From assembly GCA_009885945.1 (NCBI GenBank), contig VFJR01000013.1, positions 19,434 to 83,433 of the forward strand: a DNA stretch of 64,000 bases. Reading direction: 5' to 3'. Numbering within the stretch: position 1 is the first letter of the stretch; every line of letters starts with the position of its first letter. This DNA is from Anaerolineaceae bacterium (lineage in GTDB: Bacteria; Chloroflexota; Anaerolineae; Anaerolineales; Villigracilaceae). Below the pieces are notes generated by a model that was given only the letters and a program-made list of their open reading frames with translations, did not search any database and was not told the DNA's origin. Both the position numbers and the translations under genes were made by a program. Shown here piece after piece: positions 10,341 through 18,961 of the stretch.

Positions 10341-10919
10341 TCATTGAGTGTCAACAAGTAAATATTTATACCAAGCCCATAGCGCAACAAAGCCAAAGAC
10401 ACAGGTTAATCCAGTCATGATCCAATTCGTCTGATTAGAAAGAGCTAACACGCCAAGCAGAAAGTAAATAGATGCGCCAAAAGTTAACCCGCCCAGCAGG
10501 GTAACTTCAAACGCCATTAAGTTGGCAATGCTATAAGGTTTGTTGGTAGCAGGAACTGATTTGGCGCGCCACTTGAAGGCGGGGGCAATTTCAGGATTCT
10601 CTTTTATGTAATATTCCTTGATCTTGTTCATGGCTTGCACAGATTCATGCCACGCGGCACGCAGACGGGCAAGCTGGGCAATGGTTAATGCGCCCATAAT
10701 CGTAAGTACAAGAAATAGTAGAAAAAATGCCAGTGAAAGTACAGCGCTTGTATCCGCTGCAAATTGTGTTCCCAAAATTGCCGCCACCAATGAACCAGTC
10801 GAGACAAGATAAAAAGAGGTCGCACGTGCGCGGTCTTCGTTGGCTTGAAAAACCGTACTGGCAATGTAATTATATTCAGCCAAAAGTATTTCGTTTTTAT
10901 TAAGTTTTTGTTGCGCCAT
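10341..10919 (-). CDS. Hypothetical four-TM membrane protein
   Basis: 192 residues starting at the ATG at 10919, chosen because GGAGAA lies 5 nt upstream. After an N-terminal helix (EYNYIASTVFQANEDRARATSFYL) there are two hydrophobic pairs at about 35-80 and 130-180, separated by a soluble helix. The N-terminal pattern resembles small bacterial membrane proteins of unknown function. It ends 28 nt before the FMN-binding gene and may be co-transcribed with it. Confidence 0.7.
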   Translation of the reverse strand: MAQQKLNKNEILLAEYNYIASTVFQANEDRARATSFYLVSTGSLVAAILGTQFAADTSAVLSLAFFLLFLVLTIMGALTIAQLARLRAAWHESVQAMNKIKEYYIKENPEIAPAFKWRAKSVPATNKPYSIANLMAFEVTLLGGLTFGASIYFLLGVLALSNQTNWIMTGLTCVFGFVALWAWYKYLLVDTQ

Positions 10920-10971
10920 ATATTTCTCCAGTTTTCGCTGAGCCAATTATGACATAAGTTTGATTTAAATA

Positions 10972-11006
10972 ATACACCCCGCAGTTAATAATTCTGCGGG
11001 GTGTAT
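10972..11006 (-). terminator. Rho-independent terminator of the M29 peptidase gene
   Basis: A perfect 13-bp stem (10972-10984 with 10994-11006, ATACACCCCGCAG) lies 17 bp downstream of the peptidase stop on the minus strand, followed by a T-rich stretch in that direction. Confidence 0.75.
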
Positions 11007-11022
11007 AAAAGTTTTTTGGTCT

Positions 11023-12267
11023 TTACACCTTGAATGCCCATTCACCTTTACGCATCACCGGCTCACGCGTGCCATCCTGCCGAATGCCATCAATGTCCAT
11101 TTTGGCAGAACCGATCATAAAGTCCACGTGGGTCAGGCTGTTATTACCGCCGCTTTGCTGGAATTCATCATCATTAAGTTCTTCCCCGCCGATTAAGGTA
11201 AAACGATAGGCGCGTCCAATGGCAATATGACAGGATGCGTTTTCATCGAAGAGTGTATTGTAAAAAAGATGCCCGCGCTTGGAAATAGGAGAACTATGAG
11301 GCACAAGAGCAACTTCACCGAGGTGCGAAGCGCCCTCATCAGTATCAATTAATTTCTTGAGGATAGTTTCGCCTTTTTTGGCTTGAACACTGACCACACG
11401 CCCATTCTCAAAAGTCAGGCTAAAGTCTTCGATCAATGTGCCGCCATAACTCAGAGGCATACTCGCCGCAACATATCCATCTGCACGATTTCGATCAGGC
11501 AGGGTAAACATTTCTTCGGTAGGTATATTTGCAGTGAAGATCGTGCCGTTCTCAGCCATAGCTTGCGCGCTGGTCCATTTATGTCCATGCGGCAAACCGA
11601 TGGTTAAGTCAGTGCCAGGACCTTTGTAATGAAGTGCGCTGTATTGCTTTGATTGTATATATTTTGTACGTTCACGTAAATTTTTAATATGTGTTTCCCA
11701 AGCCTTGACGGGGTTCTCTGTATTAACCCGTGTTGATTCAAAAATAGCTTTCCATAATTTAGCTTCTGCTTTTTCCACGGATAGTTTGGGGAAAACTTTT
11801 TTCGCCCATGCAGGGCTGGAAGCCGCGATCACACACCAATTAACCGCGTTGCGCGTCACTGCCGCGCTGATAGGTGCGTTGTGTTTCAATGCAGTTTTTT
11901 GCGCGCTGGAAATAAATTCCATGTCGAGACCATTGAACAAGTCAGGGTTGTTCGATGAAATAGACAAAATCGCATCACCCTTGTTGATCATGTCCATAAT
12001 ACCGCTTACCTGCCAGGTTGAAAATTCGTCATGTGAATCGCGCGGCGCGCTTTCGACACGCAAACGAGCAAGTTCTTCATCCGCCCAAATTACATCCACA
12101 TAACGAGCCCCAACTTCATAAGCGACTCGGGCAATCTCACGCACCAACGGGGCTGTATGAATGGGGGTACGAATTGAAAGCCTTTGCCCTTTGCGAAGAC
12201 CCAGCCCAATCTTTACAACCACTTCTGCATATTTTTTTAAGTTTTTGTTGAAGGAAGACGATGCCAT
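11023..12267 (-). CDS. M29 family aminopeptidase
   Basis: 414 residues, the usual length for thermophilic metallo-aminopeptidases (AmpS/T family). Visible family landmarks are the N-terminal substrate domain, the Glu-containing SAVEK/AENGTIFTANIPTEE region, LIGGEELNDDEFQQSGGNNS and the terminal HVDFMIGS motif with metal-binding residues. It removes N-terminal amino acids with two divalent metals in the cytoplasm. The ATG at 12267 has AAGGGAAATT upstream and an extended -10 promoter at 12296-12304; the gene is monocistronic with its own terminator. Confidence 0.9.
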   Translation of the reverse strand: MASSSFNKNLKKYAEVVVKIGLGLRKGQRLSIRTPIHTAPLVREIARVAYEVGARYVDVIWADEELARLRVESAPRDSHDEFSTWQVSGIMDMINKGDAILSISSNNPDLFNGLDMEFISSAQKTALKHNAPISAAVTRNAVNWCVIAASSPAWAKKVFPKLSVEKAEAKLWKAIFESTRVNTENPVKAWETHIKNLRERTKYIQSKQYSALHYKGPGTDLTIGLPHGHKWTSAQAMAENGTIFTANIPTEEMFTLPDRNRADGYVAASMPLSYGGTLIEDFSLTFENGRVVSVQAKKGETILKKLIDTDEGASHLGEVALVPHSSPISKRGHLFYNTLFDENASCHIAIGRAYRFTLIGGEELNDDEFQQSGGNNSLTHVDFMIGSAKMDIDGIRQDGTREPVMRKGEWAFKV

Positions 12268-12295
12268 AATTTCCCTTAAAATGACGATTTTTTCA

Positions 12296-12304
12296 AGTAT
12301 AGCA
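12296..12304 (-). promoter_or_regulatory. Extended -10 promoter of the M29 peptidase gene
   Basis: Read on the minus strand the sequence is TGcTATACT, an extended -10 element, about 30 nt upstream of the start codon. Confidence 0.45.
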
Positions 12305-12400
12305 CAGGGATAACTTTTATCGGTTGCGGATTTATTTCAGAATATGATTATGTTTCTGTCATGTTTTATGTGAGCGCAAGCATTAAGATAACACCGAATT

Positions 12401-13369
12401 ATGTTACCAGCTACCCACCCAAACACCCCGCAAGCGCAGCCTGCCCGCCAATCATCCCTGCCTATGAAAACCCTGCTCCTCATTCCTGAACCCAATGAAC
12501 GCGCCATGGTTACGCAAGCGGCAGAAAAATCCAAGCATCAGACAGTTTCGATTGAGACCAGCGAACAAGCTTGGCGCATCATCGAAACAGGGCAAATCCA
12601 ATTAATTATCGCGGATTGGGATGCCAGCGATGTACGTCCGCTTAAATTTATTCAGCGTGTACGGCAAGCCCACTCACACAAACAGTTGTATATTCTTCTG
12701 GTGACATCCAAAGTATCAGACGAAGAACTTATTAATTGCGGGGCTGATGACTACCTGCGAAAACCATTCTCTGAAACAGAAATCAAAATGCGCATTATCA
12801 TGGCAAGCCGCATCCTTACCCTCACCAGCAGCCTTGCGGCGGCTCACGAACAATTAGCACATCAAGCAATCTTTGATGAGCTGACAGGTTTCCTAAATCG
12901 TTCTGCATTTCATAAACAGGCATTGGGCGAGTTAGAAAGAGCACGGCGCAGCGCTATCCCATTTTGTGTCGCCGCAGTAGAAGTGGATAACTTCAAAGCC
13001 ATTGTTGATCAGCATGGGCAGGAAACAGGCAACAACGTATTAAAGATCGTCGCTCAAACTATTCGTGAAAAAAGCCGTCCTTACGACAGCATTAGCCGCT
13101 GGAGCGGAGATTCATTTTTAATGGCGGTTTCTGGAACCATTGGAGCGGATGCCGAAAAAGTTGCAGAACGTATCATCAAAAGCATACGTTCCATGCACAT
13201 TACAACAGATAAAAACCAGCCAGTGGATGTTAACTTAAGCACAGGCATTGTGTCTGTCATGACGGTAAACAACGCAACAGAAATTGAACCGCTTCTTCTT
13301 AAAGCAAGGCAGGCTGTTGTGCGCGCCAAAGAAGCAGGCGGCAATCAAGTATTTATGATCAGTGAGTAG
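12401..13369 (+). CDS. Receiver-GGDEF protein with degenerate catalytic motif
   Basis: 322 residues. Residues about 23-135 form a response-regulator receiver (phospho-acceptor in LIIADWDASD, conserved Lys in DDYLRKPFS); a short helix (AAHEQLAHQAIFDELTGF) links to a GGDEF domain. The signature loop is SGDSF (bases 13103-13117) instead of GG(D/E)EF, so a metal/base residue is lost and cyclase activity is doubtful; it may act as a c-di-GMP or GTP sensor or scaffold. The start is unsure: ATG 12401 and ATG 12464 (MKTLLLIPEP) both lack a clear Shine-Dalgarno; the second matches a receiver N-terminus better. Confidence 0.8.
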   Translation: MLPATHPNTPQAQPARQSSLPMKTLLLIPEPNERAMVTQAAEKSKHQTVSIETSEQAWRIIETGQIQLIIADWDASDVRPLKFIQRVRQAHSHKQLYILLVTSKVSDEELINCGADDYLRKPFSETEIKMRIIMASRILTLTSSLAAAHEQLAHQAIFDELTGFLNRSAFHKQALGELERARRSAIPFCVAAVEVDNFKAIVDQHGQETGNNVLKIVAQTIREKSRPYDSISRWSGDSFLMAVSGTIGADAEKVAERIIKSIRSMHITTDKNQPVDVNLSTGIVSVMTVNNATEIEPLLLKARQAVVRAKEAGGNQVFMISE

Positions 13370-13408
13370 TGCGGGATAAACAGAAAAAGTTAATAACAAA
13401 GGACATTA

Positions 13409-13456
13409 AACAGTGACCGCTAACGGCTGACTAGTTTGCCATTAGCGGTCACTGTT
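13409..13456. terminator. Bidirectional terminator between convergent genes
   Basis: A 19-bp stem with one mismatch (13409-13427 with 13438-13456, outer AACAGTGACCGCTAA) is followed by TATTTTAA on the + strand. It separates the GGDEF gene from the S9 peptidase gene. Confidence 0.8.
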
Positions 13457-13473
13457 ATTTTAAAACGAGCAGA

Positions 13474-15492
13474 TTATTTCAAATATTTATCAAACCATCG
13501 CAAAATATGTTTAATGCGTTCAACGCGGCGGTCTGTACGTCCATTGCGCGACAAGCCATGAAATTCATCGGGGTAACGCACAAATTCAGTATCCACCCCC
13601 AAACGTTTGAGCGCCACAAATACTTGTTCACCTTGTTCAATGGGGCAGCGTAAATCATTTTCATAATGCTGAACTAAAGTTGGCGTGCGCGCATTACCAA
13701 TATATTTCAATGGGGACATATCCCACCATTTTTTGTAATCCTTGAAAGGCGGCTCGGCTTCCACTTCATATTCAAATGTCCAGTTCAAATCACTTGAGCC
13801 CCATTCACTCACAAAATTACTCACACAGCGATCTGTAATTGCGGCTTTGAATCTTTTTGTATGCCCAATGATCCACAAGGTCATATAACCGCCATACGAG
13901 CCGCCTGTTACGCCCATGCGCTCGCTATCAATGTAAGGCAACTTCTCAACATAATCTGTCCATGCCATTAAGTCTGCATAATCGGCTGTGCCCCACGCGC
14001 CCCAAATTGCGCCGGCATGTTCTTCGCCATAGCCTTTGCCTCCGCGCGGGTTACAAAAATAAACAACATAACCCTGCGCAGCTAATACTTGAAACTCATG
14101 GAAAAACATTTTGCCGTATTGCGTCAGCGGTCCACCATGAATATATAAAATAGATGGATATTTTTTTCTCGGATTAAAAGCGGGAGGTTTGAGAATCCAG
14201 CCTTGCAATGGATTTTTACTTGGACCCTTAAACCATACCTCTTCGAATTTACCTAACTCGCTTCTTTCTATGACCTCGCGGTTGATCCTGCTTAAGATGC
14301 GGGTGCTACCCGATTCAATTTCGCGCACAAAGACCTGCCCCGCGTCATCCATGTGACCGAAGTGATATGCCACGAAACTCTGCGCATTATCAAAACTGAT
14401 GCCGCTGACCATGCCGCCTTCACCAACGATCTCTCGCAAGTCATCGCCAGTAACTGAAACGGATTTTAAAACACTGCTTCCGTTGAGCCCCGCCTGAAAG
14501 TAAATTTTCTTTCCATCTTTCGACCACACAGGCGGCATTAATTCACCTGCGGCTGTATCGCTAGTAACAGATGCAGATGCTTCAATATCATATTTCTCAA
14601 TTAAATTCTTTGCGGACTTGCTTCCATCAATTGAGACAATCCACAAGCTGTCATTTTTATATTCCAATCCTTTGCCGTCGGTGCCAAAGTATGCGATCCA
14701 TTTGCCGTCTGACGAAAAGGAAAGCAAGTGTTTATTGCCTTCAGGAGTTTTAATTTTGCGCGCATCCCCTCCGTCAGCTGGGATAATGAACAGGTCGGTT
14801 GCGTAAGGGTCGAGGTCGGGGTCTGAGGCGCGGTTCGAGAAGAAGGCGATCCATTTCCCATCAGGTGAATAGGCTGAGTTAAATTCATCCCAAATTTTGT
14901 GATCAGTTAATTGTTTAGGCTTGCCAGTGCGCGCGTCAATACTCCAAAGATGGGTGCGTTCATGAGGCAAATATCCATACCCATCGAGTTTGTAAAATAG
15001 ACGGTCATAATGCCGAGCTACCACGCCAAGTTTTTTCTTATCTTCATCTTCTGCGCGCTCAATATCAGCGGCATCCATTTTGCGAATTTCACACAATAGT
15101 TTTTTGCCGTCAGGCGACCATTGAAAATCATTGATCTCTGCGTCTAGATTTGTGAGCTTGCGTGCTTCACCGCCATCAAAGGGCAAAACATAAATTTGCG
15201 GCGTCTTTTCTTTTGCGCTGCGTTTGGAGAGAAATGCGATTTGGCTTCCATCCGGCGACCAACGCGCGGTGTTATCACTTTGGTCCCCAAATGTATACTG
15301 CCTCGTTTGATTATCTTTGACAGATACAACAAAAATATTTGAATATTTCTTTTCTGTTTTGCGGTCTACACGCTGTAAAACATATAAGACATGATTTCCA
15401 TCTGGAGAAATACGCACGTTAGATAACACTTGCAGGCGGTAGAGGTCTTCAAGTTCAATTGTTTTTTTGGCTTGCTGTTTTTGTGAGGGCAT
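13474..15492 (-). CDS. S9 family prolyl oligopeptidase / acylaminoacyl-peptidase-like
   Basis: 672 residues from the ATG at 15492, supported by GGAGAA six nt upstream. The N-terminal 400 residues are a beta-propeller with repeated SPDG motifs (WSPDGSQIAF, YSPDGKWIAF, TolB-like WD40). The C-terminal alpha/beta hydrolase has the nucleophile in GVTGGSYGGYM, Asp in YENDLRCPIEQGE and His in PDEFHGLSRNG. The family cleaves short peptides, often after blocked or proline residues, usually in the cytoplasm; no signal peptide is seen. Confidence 0.9.
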   Translation of the reverse strand: MPSQKQQAKKTIELEDLYRLQVLSNVRISPDGNHVLYVLQRVDRKTEKKYSNIFVVSVKDNQTRQYTFGDQSDNTARWSPDGSQIAFLSKRSAKEKTPQIYVLPFDGGEARKLTNLDAEINDFQWSPDGKKLLCEIRKMDAADIERAEDEDKKKLGVVARHYDRLFYKLDGYGYLPHERTHLWSIDARTGKPKQLTDHKIWDEFNSAYSPDGKWIAFFSNRASDPDLDPYATDLFIIPADGGDARKIKTPEGNKHLLSFSSDGKWIAYFGTDGKGLEYKNDSLWIVSIDGSKSAKNLIEKYDIEASASVTSDTAAGELMPPVWSKDGKKIYFQAGLNGSSVLKSVSVTGDDLREIVGEGGMVSGISFDNAQSFVAYHFGHMDDAGQVFVREIESGSTRILSRINREVIERSELGKFEEVWFKGPSKNPLQGWILKPPAFNPRKKYPSILYIHGGPLTQYGKMFFHEFQVLAAQGYVVYFCNPRGGKGYGEEHAGAIWGAWGTADYADLMAWTDYVEKLPYIDSERMGVTGGSYGGYMTLWIIGHTKRFKAAITDRCVSNFVSEWGSSDLNWTFEYEVEAEPPFKDYKKWWDMSPLKYIGNARTPTLVQHYENDLRCPIEQGEQVFVALKRLGVDTEFVRYPDEFHGLSRNGRTDRRVERIKHILRWFDKYLK

Positions 15493-15560
15493 ATTGGTTT
15501 CTCCATAAACAAACATGATGCTTTGAAAATTAAGATTATGTAAGTGATTTTACACACCAT

Positions 15561-15645
15561 CTCGAAGGCGTTGCACTGAGCTTGTCGAAGGGTTTGAAAG
15601 GCTCGACAAGGTTTTTCTCAAGGAAACCTTCGGGATGTTCTACCT
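15561..15645. repeat. Intergenic repeat with CTGAGCTTGTCGAAG motif
   Basis: Contains CACTGAGCTTGTCGAAGGG followed by the inverted partial copy GGCTCGACAAGG and then AAGGAAACCTTCGGGATG. The TTCGACA(A/G)GCTCAG core recurs at 16750-16765 and inside the kinase gene at 45907-45932. Confidence 0.65.
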
Positions 15646-15653
15646 AAGGTGAG

Positions 15654-15968
15654 TTACATAAATATTTGCAACAAAATCAACGCGGTCATTCCTGCCAGAA
15701 TGGTAAGTAATGTATTCTTAGTGTAATAAGCAATAACAATCGCAATCATACCAGCCAAAAGACGATGATTGCCGAGGGATAAATTCAATTGATTGCCACG
15801 GATAAAAATCTCTGGGAAAATAATTGCAGATAAAACCGCGGGGGGCACATAATGCAATGCGCGCTTCATCGTTTCTGGGATTTCAAATTTACCAAATAAA
15901 TAAATCAGAGAAAATCTCATCCCAAAAGTGATAACGCCGCCGAGAAGCATAACCAGCCAAATATTCAC
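15654..15968 (-). CDS. azlD: AzlD family branched-chain amino acid exporter subunit
   Basis: 104 residues with four hydrophobic segments, GTG start overlapping the stop of azlC by 4 bp (translational coupling). The pattern MRFSLIYLF...ALHYVPPAVLSAIIFPEI is typical of AzlD (COG4392). Together with AzlC it forms a membrane exporter; related pairs export branched-chain amino acids or azaleucine. Confidence 0.85.
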   Translation of the reverse strand: MNIWLVMLLGGVITFGMRFSLIYLFGKFEIPETMKRALHYVPPAVLSAIIFPEIFIRGNQLNLSLGNHRLLAGMIAIVIAYYTKNTLLTILAGMTALILLQIFM

Positions 15969-16666
15969 AGCATCTCTCCTAAGGTTTTGCGCCTTTCCAA
16001 TAGTGAGCCAACAAAAATACCTGTCAACGACGCGAGGATAAGTCCTAATTTAAAAGGCAGTGAATATGCCAGTAATGCCACAACCCCTGCGCTTAATGCT
16101 GCCGCAATCATTGGGCGATTCTTTAATGCAGGCACAACCATTGCAATGAATGTGATTGGCAGTGTAAAGTCGAGAGGCCATTCATCTGGAATGGCTTTGC
16201 CAAGGAAGACTCCGATGGCTGTGCTGACTTGCCAGTTAAACCATAATGCAAAACCTGCGCCAAACACAAACCAATGGCTTGTAGCTGTAACACCTTCTTT
16301 TTCAAATTTAAGAATACTTGGGGCGTAGGCTTCATCGGTTAATAAATAAGAAAGCAATATCTTCCATTTTATAGGCAACTCTTTTAAATAAGGAGCTAGT
16401 GATGCGCTGTACAACATATGCCTTAAGTTGACAACTGCAATCGTTAATATAATAACGAAGCCCGGAGCAGATTCCAGCACTAATTGAGTGGTGATAAATT
16501 GAGATGAGCCGGCAAAAACAATAGATGACATCATTTGCGAGGCGGCAGGCGAAAGCCCCGCGCCGAGCGCCAAAGCGCCATAGATCATGCCGAAAGGAAA
16601 TACGCCGATAAGCAAAGGTGCTTCTGCTCGTACGCCGTCCCAGAATGATTGTATATGTGGTTTCAA
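15965..16666 (-). CDS. azlC: AzlC family branched-chain amino acid exporter
   Basis: 233 residues, integral membrane. GVFPFGMIYGALALGAGLSP, the SSIVFAGSSQF motif and DEAYAPS are classic AzlC (COG1296) features. The start appears to be TTG at 16666, with GAGG about 8 nt upstream; the nearby ATG in another frame meets a stop at once. It forms an operon with azlD. Confidence 0.88.
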   Translation of the reverse strand: MKPHIQSFWDGVRAEAPLLIGVFPFGMIYGALALGAGLSPAASQMMSSIVFAGSSQFITTQLVLESAPGFVIILTIAVVNLRHMLYSASLAPYLKELPIKWKILLSYLLTDEAYAPSILKFEKEGVTATSHWFVFGAGFALWFNWQVSTAIGVFLGKAIPDEWPLDFTLPITFIAMVVPALKNRPMIAAALSAGVVALLAYSLPFKLGLILASLTGIFVGSLLERRKTLGEML

Positions 16667-16730
16667 AAAAGCCTCATGATTAACTTATTGTAACTTGTAA
16701 CTACTCAGCCATATGTTACATACATGATCA

Positions 16731-16850
16731 TGTCGCTGCGAGGCGCTTACTTCGACAGGCTCAGTACAACGCTTATTCTTAGCCGAAGCAGTCTCCTTTC
16801 GACTGGAGATTGCTTCGGCGGAAAGAGCAAGAACCCGCCTCGCAACGACA
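16731..16850. repeat. Palindromic intergenic repeat (TTGCGAG / GAAGCAGTC type)
   Basis: Bounded by TGTCGCTGCGAG and CTCGCAACGACA, with GAAGCAGTCTCC/GGAGATTGCTTCGGC inside and a TTCGACAGGCTCAGTAC insert at about 16751. The flanks (ACTCAGCC, GCTGAGTA) extend the inverted repeat. It fills the gap between azlC and the YcaQ-like gene. Confidence 0.75.
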
Positions 16851-16878
16851 TAGCTGAGTAGGTACTGTAACTTGGCAA

Positions 16879-18141
16879 TTATTTAAAAAACAAATCTAGT
16901 TTTTTCTTAAGATAAGCACGCAGTTTGGTTTGCTTAATCCCACTAAAATCAATTTTGATGGCATCCATCATGTTTGCAAAACGAATCAAGCCATTGGCGA
17001 GCGCACTAGCAAAGGCTTCATCTTTTGGCGCATCATCTTCGAGCCAAAAACCTAGAATTTGTAATGTCATGGTTGTGCGATCCAGTTTAGGGTCAAGTCG
17101 CGCAACTAGGTCATCGCCGTATAAAATCGGCAAAGTGTAATAACCCCATCTGCGTTGATGCAGGGGTTTGTAGACTTCCCATAGATATTCAAAATCGAAG
17201 ATCTTATTCGCACGGCTGCGTGCGCTGACAATTTCCAACGGCGCCAAAAATGTGACTTCTTCTTCGGTAGATGGTCCAACCTGTTTCCATGATTTGGGAA
17301 TACGCCCCGCTTCTAATGCAGACAAGTGAGGCTGATCCCGTTTTAAGATAAGGAAACCATCCTTTGAGCCTTCCACTTGCACCCGTGAGACGGTTTTTTG
17401 TTCGATCATTTTTTCAATGCGTTCTTTTGCTTCTTTTTGCGTGACCGTTCTGTGAATATAATCACCCAAACCCGTGCGCCATGTGTTTTCACGAGCCAGC
17501 CCAAGGAAAGAAATCCATTTACGTCCGAAGTAGTCTTCTGTATCAGCTTCAGTTGCAGAGTAATCAAATTCTTGCGGCACCACGCGTTCGCGTAAATCAT
17601 AGATGCGATCAAAACCTTTGCGATTGGTGATCATCACTTCACCCGTCATCCACAAATAATACAAAGCTACTGAAGCTTCTTTGCGCCCGCGGTAACTCCA
17701 GGCAGATACTCTTGCACCCTCAAAATCGCGATTCGCTAAGGGACCTCGTTCTTTGAGTTCGTTAAGTACAAATTTAATTAAATCTTTAGGCGGATGTGTG
17801 AAGGACTCATACATCATTCCTTTTTGCTGTCGATGCTTCATGTGTAATTGCCAATAAGGAAACTCTGTCATTGGATACATAAACAGCCAGCCGCCATAGT
17901 CAAAAGCTTTGCGTTTTTCGTATGCCATTTTGTATAAAAGCTCGGGTTTGTAATTAAGCACGCGCCCATACATAGCAATATCCTGACTGCGCGCAACCAT
18001 GGTCAAAGGGTCTAGTTGAACACCTTCCATTTGGCGTAGAGATGCTTCAGTGCCGCGAATGCCTTCGAAACGGCGAGCAGGCCAAAGGGCTTGTTGACCG
18101 AGAATGAAGCGGCGAAATGTTTGTTTAGAAATTGAAATCAT
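16879..18141 (-). CDS. YcaQ-type winged-helix DNA glycosylase
   Basis: 420 residues from the ATG at 18141. The region after residue 35 (GTEASLRQMEGVQLDPLTMVARSQD) contains the QLD (QxD) motif of the HTH_42/YcaQ family; YHxR-like elements and RRWGYYTLPILYGDDLVARLDPK are also typical. Escherichia coli YcaQ excises alkylated bases and unhooks interstrand crosslinks; Streptomyces AlkX/AZL-type relatives do the same. A repair role is therefore likely. It stands alone, and the farther upstream TTG adds only eight residues. Confidence 0.85.
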   Translation of the reverse strand: MISISKQTFRRFILGQQALWPARRFEGIRGTEASLRQMEGVQLDPLTMVARSQDIAMYGRVLNYKPELLYKMAYEKRKAFDYGGWLFMYPMTEFPYWQLHMKHRQQKGMMYESFTHPPKDLIKFVLNELKERGPLANRDFEGARVSAWSYRGRKEASVALYYLWMTGEVMITNRKGFDRIYDLRERVVPQEFDYSATEADTEDYFGRKWISFLGLARENTWRTGLGDYIHRTVTQKEAKERIEKMIEQKTVSRVQVEGSKDGFLILKRDQPHLSALEAGRIPKSWKQVGPSTEEEVTFLAPLEIVSARSRANKIFDFEYLWEVYKPLHQRRWGYYTLPILYGDDLVARLDPKLDRTTMTLQILGFWLEDDAPKDEAFASALANGLIRFANMMDAIKIDFSGIKQTKLRAYLKKKLDLFFK

Positions 18142-18191
18142 AGGGAGTGAAATGTTACAGGTCAAAAGTTGAAAGTCAAAAAAGAAAGAAG

Positions 18192-18215
18192 AAAGACCGC
18201 CAGATGGCGATCTTT
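18192..18215 (-). terminator. Terminator of the small membrane-protein genes
   Basis: On the minus strand AAAGATCGCCA pairs with TGGCGGTCTTT (one G-T wobble, 2-nt loop extended by closing bases) and is followed by TTCTTCTTTC. Confidence 0.55.
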
Positions 18216-18243
18216 TAGGTTTAATACTTATAAATTGAAATGA

Positions 18244-18435
18244 TCAATCATCTTTTATGGATGCAATAGCACGCAATAGACCGAAAACCAGCACGCCTAT
18301 TTTTAATCCTTCGCCGGCGGTTATGGCTGTTTCGCTTTCATTCTTTTTTGCACGGCGATTAAGCAATAACGCGGCGATCAAACCAATCAGCGCGCCTGCC
18401 AGCGCCCCTCCAAAAATAACTCTATTGTTGTTCAT
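18244..18435 (-). CDS. Small membrane protein, Gly-rich TM
   Basis: 63 residues. One glycine-rich hydrophobic segment (GGALAGALIGLIAALLL) followed by a basic NRRAKKNE stretch and a second weak hydrophobic patch. It resembles YtxH-like small membrane proteins but is too short to assign. ATG at 18435 has AGGGAAA upstream. It lies 21 nt downstream of the next gene in the same direction, so the two are probably co-transcribed. Confidence 0.6.
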   Translation of the reverse strand: MNNNRVIFGGALAGALIGLIAALLLNRRAKKNESETAITAGEGLKIGVLVFGLLRAIASIKDD

Positions 18436-18456
18436 CGTGTTTCCCTTTCATTAATA

Positions 18457-18888
18457 TTACGGCATGTAGGCGCTAAAAAATTCCTGTATCTTTTCTGAGA
18501 CGCGAGTTAGTGCGCGCACGGGTCTTTCGACTGCTTTGGCGGCATGAATAATGTAGGTGCGGGCATGATAAATATAATCTTGTGCCATGCTGGTGTACTT
18601 TGGCAATGCGCCCAACGCCTGAGAAAAGTAGTAGATAATGATCATTAAGACAGCAAGGACAATAATGCCAATCAGAATTACGGGTGTAAGAATCCACATG
18701 GTAGAAACTGCCGCCCAACGACCAACATCTCCCCCGCCATAGAATGTGGAACGGATTAAAAGTATGATACCAACAAACAACAAAAGCGTAGAAAGCAATA
18801 CAGGCATAATGATTTGAGTGATAACCTGATTGCGATGCACTTTATATGAATGATGCACTGGCGGCTTGGGGAGTTTTGCTTTTTCCAT
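18457..18888 (-). CDS. Hypothetical two-TM membrane protein
   Basis: 143 residues with two transmembrane segments (about 24-46 and 67-90) and a basic amphipathic C-terminal tail (HAAKAVERPVRALTRVSEKIQEFF). No family recognised. It forms an apparent operon with the small Gly-rich membrane protein downstream. Confidence 0.6.
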   Translation of the reverse strand: MEKAKLPKPPVHHSYKVHRNQVITQIIMPVLLSTLLLFVGIILLIRSTFYGGGDVGRWAAVSTMWILTPVILIGIIVLAVLMIIIYYFSQALGALPKYTSMAQDYIYHARTYIIHAAKAVERPVRALTRVSEKIQEFFSAYMP

Positions 18889-18961
18889 TTTGTTTATTTT
18901 AGCATATTTAAAAGTGCTATCCGGGCTAGCCGAAATTATTTTGGCGGATTAAATATATTAT

